Below, piece by piece: positions 1 to 12,258 of a DNA stretch of 64,000 bases (positions within the stretch are counted from its first letter, which is position 1; every line of letters starts with the position of its first letter). The stretch spans positions 204,572,254 to 204,636,253 of the forward strand of contig CM045761.1 in the NCBI GenBank assembly GCA_025200525.1. The letters are read 5' to 3'. The position numbers and the translations under genes are program-made. Under the pieces are notes generated by a model. The model had not been told where the DNA came from. It was given only the letters and a program-made list of their open reading frames with translations, and searched no databases. Source of the stretch: Camellia lanceoleosa. Its lineage: Eukaryota; Streptophyta; Magnoliopsida; Ericales; Theaceae.

Positions 1-540
1 CCAGACAGACCTTCTTGAGCCTTGAGTGAATACCTGAAAGGGAAACAAATGCTCTAGTTGGTGGTGTCGAAATTAACACTTCAACGAGCAAGTCAGTATT
101 CTTTTAGGCTTTGCTTTACTTGCAAGTTATCTACTCTTTTTCACACATACCTACCTTTCCTTGATAGAGGCTCCTTCTTTTATATTGTTCTCTTAGGCCC
201 CCTGGGCCAATTTCTTCCTCTTGGGCCAATTTCTTCCTTTTAGACATCCTGGCTTCGTAATTGGGCCCCATATGACCTGTGGGATATTTGACTAAGTCGA
301 CTCTTAAGCTTGATTCAATTCAACTCTTATTTAGCTATAGCCTATTCACTAGGCTCTTGAGCAAGGTCGACTTGTATACAACCTTGTTCCTATCAGCTAC
401 GTAGAAGGCTGACTTATCCACAGCTTTGTTCCCATTGACCGTGGGCTTCTGGATATGGCCGATTTGTATACGGCCCTATTTCCTAGTGGGCTTCCTTTTG
501 GGCCTTTAATTCCATTGATTAAAATCGGCTCCCACAATCG
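1..540. other. Unassigned non-coding DNA
   Basis: No convincing gene is seen. The stretch has several short GC-richer phrases (repeated 'gggcc' and 'gtcgac' type words) that look like degenerate transposon DNA. I cannot assign a family or boundaries. Confidence 0.3.
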
Positions 541-842
541 TTACTATATTTTTAGTAACGAAAATTGGACATTAACAATGAATTATTATCTTTTTAGGAT
601 CAAATTTTTTGTCTAAAAAAATAAATTATTTTGAGACCAAATTATTTTATTTCTAAAAGTGTATTTATTAGTGACATTTTTAAAATTTTGTTGTTAAAAG
701 TCTTATTTTTTACTTTTCGAGACAACTTTTTAGCGACTATCCTCATGACGATAGAAATTGGTTCCTAAATGTCTTTTACAACAAAATTTTCACTTTTAGA
801 GACTAAAAAATTTAATTTCTAAAACTCTTATATGTTGTAGTG
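540..842. mobile_element. CACTA (En/Spm) transposon terminus
   Basis: The stretch ends in ...TATGTTGTAGTG at 842, the reverse complement of the classic CACTACAACATA terminus of plant CACTA elements. The preceding 300 bases carry repeated short motifs related to TTTTAGTGAC/TTTCTAAAA in both orientations, like CACTA subterminal repeats. The other terminus is not visible and may lie outside the window, so the left limit is only where the repeats become evident. No transposase is seen. Confidence 0.6.
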
Positions 843-2045
843 AATAGAGAAAAGAGTACAAGTCCACCACTTCACAGGGTCCATTTCATATCATTAGAGA
901 TGGATTGATAGTGCCAAATTAATATTCCCAAACATTTTTTTATCCAAAAAATACAGCAAGATCCTTACTGGCAACAATGCTCAAAGCATTACTACTAAAT
1001 AGTAAGTAAATCCAAACAGAATATTTTGAAAATTAACTTTTTCAAATGTTTAGGAATTAGCCTTCAACATGTTGACTAATAGTTGATCAAATTAAGTTTT
1101 TAATTAATTAAACTCACACTAGGTAACTAGTTTTGGACTAGGGTACATATATAAAGGAATTAAAGACCTAGTCAAGGATGAGTGAACCAGCCATAAATTC
1201 ATCCACAGACTAGAACCAATAGGAATAGGTTAAGATAGAAAAAAACAAAACGGGTATATAACACTAATTTATATATTGCTCCGATGTCTTTTAGGCCACC
1301 CACCCTCACAAAGGAACAATAATGACCCAAAGAATTTGAAAATTTTCAATTTATTTCTTTTTTAAAAAAAAAAGAAAAAAAGAAATTTATACGAAAACAA
1401 TAAGTGTTTTTCATTTTTTTTTGCCAAACCAAGTTCTAAAAATTAAATTTTTTTTTATGAGAACTCAACCAAAAACCACCTAAAAACCCAACTAAGGTTG
1501 AAGAGCTTGGCACCTAAAGGTCTGTGTTGCTCATGTTCTTACTAGTATGAACTTTTAACACCTGATAACATAAAAATGATTAATAGCATCACTCATATCA
1601 GTAGTAAACCTAGTAAAATATGACCAATTCTTTACAGCATTGTTATCATTATTTTCATTATTTTTATCATTAGGGACGTATTTCCAACATCATTGGTTGA
1701 TCCTAGTCACTGTTTTTGGTGCCAATAGCCGGCTAAATTTAATTATATATATATATTTCCAAATTTTGTGTGGATGAACAAACTTTTTTGTTAATATCCA
1801 TTCCCAAAGTACAAACAAAGAACATATGATAATTGAGATTATGGAATGAGTCATCAGCCCTAAAACGCGCTTTCCATATATAGTTTTCTCTGACTACTTA
1901 AATTTCAGGACCTTGTCTTAATTCTATTCCCTCCCATTTGCTCTGGCTAGCTAAGAAAACAGATAGTACAGTAGAACAAGCTCGTATTGGAGCTGGTTTT
2001 TTTTTTTTTTTTTTCTACTAAAAGTTGCATTACTTTCAGAGAGTC
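843..2045 (+). promoter_or_regulatory. Upstream region and 5' leader of the first MLO gene
   Basis: About 1.2 kb without coding potential separates the CACTA end from the MLO start codon. It is AT-rich with several A/T homopolymers. A pyrimidine tract (T-rich, 1997-2014) lies just before the start. No TATA box can be chosen with confidence. The core promoter should be in the last few hundred bases. Confidence 0.35.
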
Positions 2046-5000
2046 ATGTCTAGTTATGGAGGACAAAGGTCACTTGAACAAACTCCAACGTGGGCTGTTG
2101 CTGTTGTGTGTGCCGTGTTTGTGATTATCTCTATCCTAATCGAACATGGGATTGAATCTCTCGAAAAGGTAGTGTATTACATTTGTTACGAACGTACTAA
2201 AACTCGATTAATTTTTTTGAAGTTTATTTTTTTCCCCCTCATTTCGTGATTGCTTTCCTTTCTGTAATGGCAGTGGTTCAAGAAACGCCATAAGAAAGCC
2301 ATGAGTGAAGCATTGGAGAAAATTAAAGCGGGTAACTAGCTATTATTGTTGAAGAAAATTAAAGGAAGCCATAATTATTTTGTTTTGATTAGTTTTTTTG
2401 GGTATATGTGTAGAGTTGATGCTGTTAGGTTTTATATCGCTGCTGCTTACGGTGAGCACGACTTACATATCGAAGATATGCATTCCTGCGAAACTGGGAC
2501 ACACATTGCTTCCATGTTCGAAGAAGTTCTATGAGAAGAGAAAATTACTTTCTACATATGATGATCAAGATTTCATGTGGCACCGAGTTTTGGCAGCTGA
2601 TGAAAAAACGGATTATTGTGCTGGAAAAGTAAGCCCAATACTCCTTTTGGATTTCAAAAAAAAAAAACTGTTATTTGTCTGTAGATTTTTTTAAAATTTA
2701 AATAGCCACAATAGGTAGATTGTTTCACAGTTTCTATTTTTTATTCCTTAATGCTGTGTTTGGTTGAGAGATTTGGAGAGGGATTTGGAAAGGGAAAATA
2801 AAAAGATGTGTGAAACTAAGTGAAATATAAGCATATTTTATTCACATTTCACATACCTTTTTCATTTTCCTTTTCAAATCTTTTCCCAAATTCCCCAACC
2901 AAACATAGCATAAGATAAATACAATATATGTATATATTTGTTTTTCATCTCATATTTCACTTTTTATGCTTGTAGAAAAATGTTATGAATATATTTTGCC
3001 GAAATTTAATCTAAAACCGCAATATATGAATTTTTGATCACCTCTACATTATTTGATCTATATACATGGATGTAAGTATTGTGTGTATTTGTGTTGAAAT
3101 ACATCTACAAAAGTAGAAATTGATCACACAAAAAATAAAAAAATTTCCGAGTCCAAACAAGTCAAATTGGGCTTTATAAATTGCATATACAATTGAAAAA
3201 AAAAAATTATTGGTCTTAATTCAAGGTTGTTGTTATGTGGAATTAATGTTTTAGGGAAAAATATCACTAGTTTCAAACTCAGGAGTGCACCAGTTGCATA
3301 TATTTATATTCGTCCTGGCCGTCTTTCATGTCCTGTATAGTGTCATCATCGTGATTCTTGCTCAGGCCAAAGTAAGTATTTTTTCCTTCTCTTTCATTAC
3401 CACAAGTTCAATTATTATATTTATATTACATATATATGTCACCCAAGTCATACAAAGATAATGCTATCTTAAAATACTCTAGATTAATAAGATATCATGT
3501 TTATTTACATTATTTATTATTTATTATATATTCACCAGATGAAGAAATGGAAGGGTTGGGAATCAGATACGTCCTCTTTGGAATATCAATTCACCAATGG
3601 TAATTCCTTCCTGTTCTCAGTTCTCATTTAATTATTTTTTATATATGAAGATTGGGCCTAAGTTTGGGCCTTCGTAAATTTCAAATAGGGCCAACTTAAC
3701 GGCCCATCTTAATGGCAACATTATGGACCGGAATCTCCAAGGGCTGATTAATGTTAATTGTTGGGCTCCCAAAAAATAGTTTGAAAACTTGCCTGAAAAT
3801 GAAGTGTGTAATTTGTTGTGCTACACTTAGAACAAATGTAATTCACATATTTTATTTTGAGCAATGATTAAGATTCCCACTCCCACAACACCTCCATAAA
3901 TCTGAATTACTTATAATGTGGACCTCACACATACATAAATGAACCTCACACATACATGGAGGGCCATGATCACTTTGGGAATGTGGGCGTCATCTCCAAA
4001 CATTTTCCTTTTATTTTTTAGTAATTTTTTCGGATTTTGTAATATTATTGATGCGTTTTTTTTTTTTTTCTTAAACAGATCCAGCAAGATTTAGGTTTAG
4101 TCATCAGACTTCATTTGTGAGACGTCATGCTAGATTTTCCAGAACTCCCGGGATCAGATGGATTGTAAGATTATAACTCAGAGTAATTATGAATTGTTCA
4201 AAATATCATAGCACATTGTCTAATTTCAAAGCATGATGTGGGATTATAATTTTTTATTCCAGGTTGCATTCTTCAGGCAATTCTTTGGTTCGGTGTCAAA
4301 GGTGGATTATATAACTATGCGCAATGGGTTTATCAACGTAAGTGGGCTTTTTCATTTCCCCAGGATTTTCAAGTTGAATCTCAAACGATTGACATGTTGG
4401 ATTTAAATTGAACAATATAATAAATCCACTATCAAATTCAAGTACAACACATCAATCATTTGATACTTAACATGAACACCCCTAGAAGCAACTCCAAACA
4501 GGGCCTAAAGTCCTTTTTAAAATGTTAATTATATGCATGACCAATTCTGGTATGTCCCAACAGATTAAGTCTGATAAATATATGTATGTAGGCACATTTT
4601 GCTCCAAATACCAAATTTAATTTCCACAAATATATTAAGAGATCCATGGAAGATGACTTCAAGGTGGTGGTGGGAATAAGGTAACTTCATCATTTCTTCT
4701 TTCAATATTGTCAACTATATTCCTCACTGGTTTTGGGAATATCATTTAATGAATCTACCAAGACACTTATATGCTAATGATTTTTTTTTTTTTTTTTTAA
4801 ATTTGGGTTGATTTTGCAGTTTCCCACTGTGGGTTTTTGCTGTCATCTTACTGCTGCTGAATGTTTACAGTAAGCAAACATCTCTGTTTCTGTTTGATGA
4901 TATCAGAGTAAAAAATTCACTTTTAGTCTTTCATGATTATATAAAATCATAATTTTTATCTTCTAAAACTTGTGTAGGCTGGTACACGCTTGCCTGGATC

Positions 5001-6415
5001 TCATTAGTGCCACTCATTGTAAGTAAGACATGTTCACATAAGTTATCTATGTTTCATCCTGTTAAATTTCTCAATGCACCTGGGCTTTTTCTATTGCATT
5101 GATCCTCACAAAACACATGTTTTCTGCTAATTCTATAATTATATTTGTGTTTTTGTGTAATGTTCAGATACTTCTGTTAGTGGGCACAAAACTAGAACTA
5201 GTTATAATGGAGTTGGCTCAACAAATTGAAGATCGAGCAACTGTAGTTAGAGGAGCTCCGGTTGTGGAACCAAGCAACAGGTTTTTCTGGTTTAATAGAC
5301 CCCAGTGGATCCTCATCTTGATTCATTTTACCTTGTTCCAGGTTATCTATACAATGGGATTTACATATTTGGACATATAATATATTTTTTTTCGTGTAGC
5401 TTGTTGAGGCATTTCTAATCTCACAACTTGATCTTTCTTTTTGCACAGAATGCATTCCAGATGGCGTTATTCTTATGGACATGGGTAATTTATTCCAAAT
5501 CAATTTACTAGCAAGTATCATATTTTCATCAGATTTATCACTTTTTTTTTCTTTTGATTAGTGTGTGAGAGAGAGACGAATTGAACTGTAACAATTTATT
5601 GTTTTTAACTGTTTGTACATTCAAAAAAATAAATAAATGCAGTACGAGTTTGGGATAAATTCATGCTTCCACGAAAACTTGTTTGCAATTTTGGGGAGAG
5701 TTCTACTTGGGGTAGCCCTTCAGTTCGTGTGCAGCTATATCACCTTTCCTCTTTATGCCTTAGTCACTCAAGTAAGTAGCTTCTTATTTCATCACCTCTG
5801 CAAATTTAGAATTTTTTTAAAAACTCATGTCAACATATTATTTTCATTTTTTGTGCGAAACACAGTTATTGCAAAAGAAATGGATTGTCTCTAGTTGGAT
5901 TTTCAATTGGAGAGGTCTTGTTGGAGTTTTTGGTGTTTTCTAAAAAAGTGGGTTGTTTTCAGAAACAGTTCTCCTAACTCTCTGATCCATACATGGTTGT
6001 GAATATGTAGATGGGATCTCACATGAAGCAAGCAATATTTGAGGAGCAGACTGCAAAGGCTCTGAAGAAATGGCAAAAGGCAGCCAAGGAGAGAAAGAAA
6101 CAAAGAAAAGCAGGAGGAAGAGGAGCAGATGTTTCTAATAATTCATCAGGGTTCATTTCTGGAGAGAATACACCAAGCCATGCTTCATCACCCTTACATT
6201 TGCTCCACAACCACAAGTACAGGTCTAGTGCTGGAGCCGAACGCGAAAGCGTTCCCAATTCTCCAAGGTCTTACCAATCTGATCCTGAGCTCTCTGAAAC
6301 TGAAATTTCTAGCCATAGTGGTGGTGCCCAAGATCCAACACAACAACTTCATCACCATCACCCCCACAAAAATGAAGAATCTCATAGTATTGATTTTTCA
6401 TTTGTTCAGCCTTAG
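2046..6415 (+). CDS. MLO-family seven-transmembrane protein, clade V/MLO3-like
   Basis: The deduced CDS joins 14 exons: 2046-2168, 2274-2331, 2414-2628, 3255-3371, 3539-3599, 4079-4164, 4263-4337, 4592-4680, 4820-4869, 4978-5018, 5168-5341, 5449-5484, 5643-5771 and 6011-6415. It totals 1659 nt (552 aa), always with GT/AG introns. MLO hallmarks seen: N-terminal [26 protein letters not shown], the [16 protein letters not shown] helix, [30 protein letters not shown]-type last helix region ending in [11 protein letters not shown], then a basic amphipathic stretch (about residues 430-455) fitting the calmodulin-binding domain. The C-tail has [14 protein letters not shown] and a D-F-S-F tetrapeptide (546-549), typical of clade V. 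MLO proteins act at the plasma membrane as Ca2+-linked channels/modulators; clade V members are powdery-mildew susceptibility factors. The ATG at 2046 is preferred because homologues start here. The clade is inferred from motifs, not a tree. Confidence 0.93.
2752..2910. mobile_element. Tourist-like MITE in intron 3 of the MLO gene
   Basis: A 159-bp fold-back has terminal inverted repeats TGCTGTGTTTGGTTG / CAACCAAACATAGCA and is flanked by TAA on both sides (2749-2751 and 2911-2913). The 3-bp TAA duplication fits PIF/Harbinger (Tourist) MITEs. The same family recurs at 43187-43343. It lies wholly inside the intron at 2629-3254. Confidence 0.8.
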
Positions 6416-6518
6416 ACAAAGTATATATGAAATGTCTATTGGGGAATGCTTGTTAAAGTGGTTATTGGTTCTTTTTGATTAGTTTCTTCTTTGTAATACT
6501 AACCAGGAAATGGTTTTA

Positions 6519-6964
6519 GAGCATCCACATTATACTCTTCAAATTTTTAGTCAAATTATAACTAAAAAAAAGCTATTTTACTATTTTAACTAGTCACATC
6601 TTTAGTACCTACTACATCAAACTCTCTATTCTAACTTAATCTTATTAAAATATATATTTTTTTATTGTGTTTGTTATTTTTTTCTTTTATTAAATTGATG
6701 AGTTACCAGCCAAACAATTCTTAAAAAATGCAAAAAAAATAAAATAAAATAAAAACTGGCCGTTGACCGATTGACCGACCGGACATCCGGTAACACTAAT
6801 CTCCGTGTTATAGCGATGAACAGTGTCTCACTTATTGTAATAAGTTACTGTAGCGCTTGTAAATTAGCGACCTACTGTAGCGAGATTGATGAAGGCTCAT
6901 TTTTTATGAACAGTATCAACAAACTAGCTAAAATTTGACTTTAGCTAGTTTGATGCGGATACTC
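6519..6964. mobile_element. PIF/Harbinger-type MITE with TTA duplication
   Basis: A 446-bp non-coding element has inverted ends GAGCATCCACAT / ATGCGGATACTC. TTA flanks it at 6516-6518 and 6965-6967. It begins about 100 bp after the MLO stop codon, so it may contribute to the 3' UTR. Its interior holds a GTTGACCGATTGACCGACCGG block similar to blocks in neighbouring Harbinger DNA. Confidence 0.7.
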
Positions 6965-6967
6965 TTA

Positions 6968-9320
6968 GAGCATCTCCAATGGTTCAGTAAAATTTCACCA
7001 AATCTAAGTAAAAAAAAAGTAATTTTCTCAATTTGGTACGAGCAGCTCCAATCGTGCCACTTTAGCGTGCATCAAAGCAAAGGGGACGTCCGGTGCGTCA
7101 ATCAGCTAGTCGACTGGGTAGGCAACTCAAATTTTTTTTTTCCCCTCCCTTTCTGTTCCCGATTCGTTTATTATTTCTTTTTCTCTTCATTACATATTTT
7201 CTATTTTTGGTTGCCTCTAATAATGATTTCCTTCCAAAACCTTCCAAAATTTGATATAAACACATTATCCATGTACCATATACCAGACAAGTGATACGTT
7301 ATATTTGAAAGGTACATAACTGAAAGAAAGTAGAGCATACTGAGTATCTTAAATTCCATAATGTTCACTTCATTTTCATCCTCTTCTTCTTCCTTATCCT
7401 CTGATGATGAGTCTAATGATGAATATATGGTCACACTTTTGGGGGCTTATGAGATGAATAATGTTAGTATGATTCAGATTTTGTAATCAACTGATAGATT
7501 AAAGAAAAGAGGTGGTTTTGTTGTAGGCCAGAAGTACAATGTTGCAATAGAAGGAAGGGTCATGAGCGATTGTTTACGAATTATTTTGCGACAAATCCAA
7601 TTTATTCACTTACAACATTTCGAAGACGTTTTCGAATGCGTCGTCCTTTGTATCTGCGAATTTTGAATGCCATCGAAGCACACAATCCATATTTTGTTAA
7701 AAAACAAGATGCAGCTCATATTTTTGGATTGTCTCCCCTACAGAAGATGCCTTCAGCTATGAGAATATTTCTATATAGAGTGGCAACAGATGCAGTTAAT
7801 GATTATATACGTATTGGGGAAAGTACTGCAATTCAAAGTTTGCAACACTTTTGTAATTCAGTAATTGAAATCTTCGGACCAGAATATCTAAGATATCCAA
7901 CACCAGCTGATATTGCTAGATTACTTGCTATTGGGGAGGTTTGGGGGTTTCTGAGTATGTTAGGAAGTTTAAATTGCATGCATTGGAAGTGAAAAAATTG
8001 TTCAAAGGCATGACAAGGTCAATACGTAGGCCATCAAAAAAAGCCAACCATCATTCTTGAAGCAGTAACTTTTTATGACCTGTGGATTTGGCATGTATTT
8101 TTTGGAATGTCTAGATCACACAATGACTTGAATGTGTTGGATCGATCGCCCTTATTTTCTAATTTTGCTCAAGGTAAAGCTCCCCCTGTCCATTACACTA
8201 TTAATGGACACAGTTATAATATGGGTTATTACCTTGCTGATGATATATACCCTCAATGGGCAACACTGGTTCAAATAATCTCTTCTTTCCAAGGAGCAAA
8301 GATGCAACATTTTGCAATGATGCAAGATTCAGTAAGAAAAGATGTAGAGCGGGCATTCGGAGTGCTTCAATCTCGATTTGCAATTATAGGTTTGCCATAC
8401 ATTTTTGGGATTTGAAAATGCTTGGTAACGTAATGAAGAGTTGCGTTATATTACATAATATGATTGTCGAAGATGAGAGAGGAGAGCACCTTTATTTCGA
8501 TTATGAACTTTCATCAACCGACGCACCAGTACAACTTTCATGTACTTCTAACAATGACTTCCAATCATTTATGTCTCGTCATTTAGATATTAGAGATAAA
8601 GATCCATATCATGCCCTTTGTAATGATTTAATAGAACATATGTGGCATTTTCACGGTAAAAACTAAATTCACCACGTTGACGTGAACATGTAATTTTACT
8701 GTAATTCAGCTACTGTTTGTTGTTAGTACTCTTCATAATTTTGTCAATATTATCCAAATACTTGACATGTTCTGTTTTGATGTTCTGTTCTGATAATTCA
8801 ATCTATAAATTTGACAATTGATAAATGTTCTCTGCTGATTATCCAATTCATAATTTATTAATGTTGTCTTCTTATATATATCTACATATATTAAATTACC
8901 AAAGAATTGCAGTTTTTAATACCCATGTCTTAATTAGTTACAAAATAATTACCAAAGGCTTACTAACGTTGGAAGTCTTATATTTAAAAATTCATTCATG
9001 AATTTGGAAATTCATTTATTCAATACATCATGAATATTCAACACCTCATTAATTTGACAAATCAATGAGGTTGTACAATACAAATTTAAGAACTCAATTT
9101 GTTTTCAGATGTGGCATACGAGCCTCATTTGATGAGTCAATGTCTCATGACACGCACCACCATCCAACTAATTCATTAAACTAATTTACCAACCACATTA
9201 ATTCCTTCCACCACCTACCTCATTTATTGACCCTCTATATCAGCTCAACATTGGACAGAAATGCTATACAAAATCTGCTCTACTACATATTCACTCTATA
9301 CAAACTCTATATTGGAAGTG
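6968..9320 (+). mobile_element. PIF/Harbinger element (degenerate)
   Basis: The left end reads GAGCATCTCCAATGG directly after the TTA that ends the preceding MITE. The right end reads ATTGGAAGTG followed by TTA at 9321-9323, an imperfect inverted match. It encloses a transposase remnant. An alternative right end is near 13270, where CATTGGAGA is again followed by TTA; then the element would also include the antisense MYB-like ORF and be about 6.3 kb. The family is clear from the transposase; the exact extent is not. Confidence 0.6.
7530..8666 (+). pseudogene. PIF/Harbinger DDE transposase (ALP1-like nuclease), decayed
   Basis: Translation from about 7535 shows the plant Harbinger nuclease order. 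There is an N-terminal HERLFTNYFA block, then FRRRFRM, then a block ending GSLNCMHW where the family has GS(L/I)DCMHW, so the first catalytic Asp is replaced by Asn. This is followed by the stop codon TGA at 7990-7992, at the position of a tryptophan. Next come FFGMSRSHNDLNVLDRSP (second catalytic Asp region), DDIYPQWATL, and RKDVERAFGVLQSRFAI (third catalytic Glu region). A frame change near 8400 leads into the C-terminal region MKSCVILHNMIVEDE. The missing Asp, the stop and the frameshift make it non-functional. Confidence in the family is high. Confidence 0.85.
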
Positions 9321-9721
9321 TTAATTGACAAAATCAGCAAGCCAAAGCAATTGAAGCAACAAGCCGAATAGTAGCAGAAAGAACAAGCCGAACAGCAGCA
9401 GAAACTAAATTTCATGAGTCTTCAACACCGGTCAACCAGTTGATCAACCGATGGGTTGATCAGCCGATCAACTGGCCCTGCTAATTTTTATTTTTATTTA
9501 TTTATTTTTTATTTTATTTTTTTTCAGTGTGCACTCCTTATCTATTGCACTTCTGCACACCACACTTCACACCATTTAAGCTCCTCATATTGAATGCTAG
9601 CTCTAATTCACCTTTAATTCACCTTTGATATTTAACACATTTCCATTTTAATTTGAGCTCCTTTGTGATTCACCATTGATATTTAACACATTTCCATTAA
9701 AATTGAACAAATATTCACATC
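9321..9721. other. Non-coding TE-like DNA with GGTCAACC motifs
   Basis: No gene. Around 9420-9480 there is a cluster of GGTCAACC/GGTTGATC words. It resembles the cluster at 13045-13095 and the one inside the 6519-6964 MITE, so this is probably Harbinger subterminal or untranslated DNA. Confidence 0.4.
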
Positions 9722-10576
9722 ATGCCTAGAACTAAAAGAGCCAGACCAGAACATGGTAAAAGCTCCAACCCTCCACGACGCCAACAACAGCAGCCTAAAA
9801 ATGAGGCTTATCCTACTTCTGATTTTCTCAGTGAAAGTCATGAACAAGCTTTTGAAAGCTTCTCCAGGCAACCTATTGTAACATAGAAGAGGGTTAATCT
9901 GCCATTTCAATATGATCCACTATTAGTTAGCAAACTTGAGGCAATGAGGTAAGTAAATTTAATTAATTTACCATAAAAGGTATATCCACGGTTTTTGTCT
10001 TTATTTTATGTTCACCTAAGAGGTACTAATGAAAAAGATTGAAATTTTACTCTTCTGTCTTATGTGAAAGGAATGGCTATTCAGTTTGATATCCCTACTT
10101 TAGCAGGAATTATTGGAGTTGAGGAAGGAGATATGCATATCCATTTTAAGAGTGAGGCTGGCCTAGTTAATATTGTTGGTAATGTCAATGACATATATAC
10201 TACTATTTGTGAAAACAAATTTAGCGGGACTAATTTACAAGCAAAACATTTGAAACCCTATCTTCGGATTCTCCACCGGTGGATTGTAGGAAATGTCACT
10301 CCGAAAATAGGACATTTTGATGATGTCCCATATTTTAATGTTTATTTGTTATACTGTTTTGAAATTGGCCATAAAATAGATTTGTGCTACATAATAATGA
10401 AAGAAATGATGTATGCAAATCTTGGTCAATTCATGGGGCGGTCATTACTTTTTGGGGCACTTCTAACTAAAATTTTCAAACATTTTAGGGTTTGCCTTGT
10501 AGATGAAACAGAGGCCACAATCTCTTCAGCCATTTCGGAGTATACATTGACCCGCGCTGTGGAGCCGACAATTTAA
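9722..10576 (+). pseudogene. Retroelement-type ORF (ATHILA-ORF1-like), broken
   Basis: An ATG at 9722 opens a basic, Pro/Gln-rich N-terminus (MPRTKRARPEHGK...), interrupted by the stop TAG at 9884-9886. After a shift, an uninterrupted reading frame (10064-10576, 170 aa) contains LRILHRWIVGNVTPK and FNVYLLYCFEIGHKID. This is reminiscent of ATHILA/Gypsy ORF1-type plant transposon proteins with a hydrophobic 'RILHxxxxxxxxPR' core. A glutamine-rich tail follows to about 10740. It sits between a Harbinger transposase and a MYB-like ORF, so it is either a nested retroelement piece or cargo. The assignment is by resemblance only. Confidence 0.4.
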
Positions 10577-11490
10577 TGGGAAGTCTTAATGCACATGTCC
10601 CACCAGATGATACTCCAGAAGATCCTCATGCCAATGCGATGCCATCAACTAAACAACCTCAATATTGGACTGAGTTTTTGGCCAAGTAAGAAGAACGACA
10701 TAATCAGCACGTTCAATGGGAACAACAAATGGCTAATTAGGTCAGTTCGTTCAGTACTCAGTTCGATGCATTTGCCACTGCGCAGAACTCATTAATTCAA
10801 CAATTTGGTGAATTCCGTTTGGACATTGAAAGGCGTAATGAAGTGGCAAGCAATCGCATGGATATGATTGAGCATCGCGTAAATGATATCTGCCATCACT
10901 ACTTCCCTCTACCACTATCGGACAATGACTGTTGGTGTGTTTCGATGATAGTTTGGATGACAAGAACAAATTATGTGAACTTTGTTTATTTTTAGAATGT
11001 ACTTTTACATTATGTATTTTATTTATTTTGTATTTTGTTAACAACCTTTTGTTATTTTGTTGGGTCAATTTCTTTTATAAATGTAGTGGTTTTGTCTTTT
11101 ATAATATAGTAGCTTCCTTTATTTGTTGATGGTAATTTGAACATTATAATGTATAGAATTTTTTACTAAACACAGAACAATTGGCAAATAAATATGTGAA
11201 CTAAAATGTTTTACCAACCACATATTTATGAGCATATTAAAATCAAATCAATATAAATATATGTTATAAAAAAAATGAATACAATTAATTCCAATACAAC
11301 CCACTATTAATGTTTTTAAATAAGAAAACCAATATTACCCACTAATACAGAAATAGTTAAGGCAATCCATTAGTTATTCGAAATAAGATTTGTCATTGAC
11401 GCTCTTCGTAGTACGCCCTTTGCATATGATTTAAATTTGTCATGTCCATTGACATTATTTTATGATCTTCATTTCATTGTTCTCTTTCAT
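10577..11490. other. Non-coding DNA between retroelement-like ORF and MYB-like ORF
   Basis: Up to about 10740 the sequence can be read as a degenerate continuation of the previous ORF. After that I see only AT-rich DNA. No gene is supported. Confidence 0.3.
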
Positions 11491-11499
11491 TCATCATAG

Positions 11500-12258
11500 A
11501 TAGGAGTTTTAGTTATTCATCTCTATCCTCGGCCTTTCTTCGACGTTCTGCAGCCTTCTGTTCACGGTCTATCGCCTTTTGTTCATCTCCCTTAACAATT
11601 CTAGCGGAGATAGTTGATAATACTTCAACAATTTTGGATTGGTTGGCAGCCATTTCATCAAATCTACCATCGTGAGTTGTTTATTCTTTAATTTCTTTTT
11701 CGCTGCCTTAGTACCAATTGGTCGTGTTGATGTATTAGTCGATTATTGGTGCACCACAATATTCTGGTTGGGTTGAAAAGCCTCATCTTTAGTTGGTGGA
11801 TTCGAACATTGATAAGCATGTTGTGTGGTTTTTTTGGGTTGTGCTCTAAATTCATCCCACTTACAACTTCGACGCAAAATATCCCAATATGTATCAAATG
11901 TGAAGTGTTTTTTTCTGTATTGCATGATACATTCGCTTCGCTTCAACGACCTACAAAAAAAATTACAAAAATTTCAATAACAAGTATACATTACAAAAGA
12001 AAATTGATATTTAATAACAGAAAGAAACTTTGTCATGTCTGCCTCAGTTGTTCCACTTTGTTGCCTCAATTGAATTTGCTCAAGAAAATCACAGAATTTA
12101 TTAATTGCCTTTTGCATGACAGACCAACGATGAGACAAAAAAATACGGTTTCGATTTGATTCACCGCTCAATTGTGAATTAAAATAAACAAGTACTCGTT
12201 CCCAAAATATAGCCATGGTCTGACTATTACCAGTAATGGGATCTTGAGAGACTGCCAA
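11500..12258 (-). pseudogene. Harbinger accessory MYB/SANT-like protein remnant
   Basis: On the minus strand the block from 12258 reads AVSQDPITGNSQTMAIFWERV... then FLSHRWSVMQKAINKFCDFL and RQQSGTTEADM. After an intron-like gap comes FTFDTYWDILRRSCKWDEF (about 11946-11870) and a charged C-terminal part down to about 11500. This is the layout of the MYB/SANT-like ORF1 of PIF/Pong elements, which binds the ends and works with the DDE nuclease. The N-terminus upstream of 12258 is disrupted and no single intact frame remains. It is convergent with the transposase at 7530-8666, so both may belong to one old element. Confidence 0.65.

Noticed and set aside
2025..2045. Earlier start for the first MLO gene
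   Set aside because: It uses TTG, not ATG; homologues begin at the ATG at 2046.
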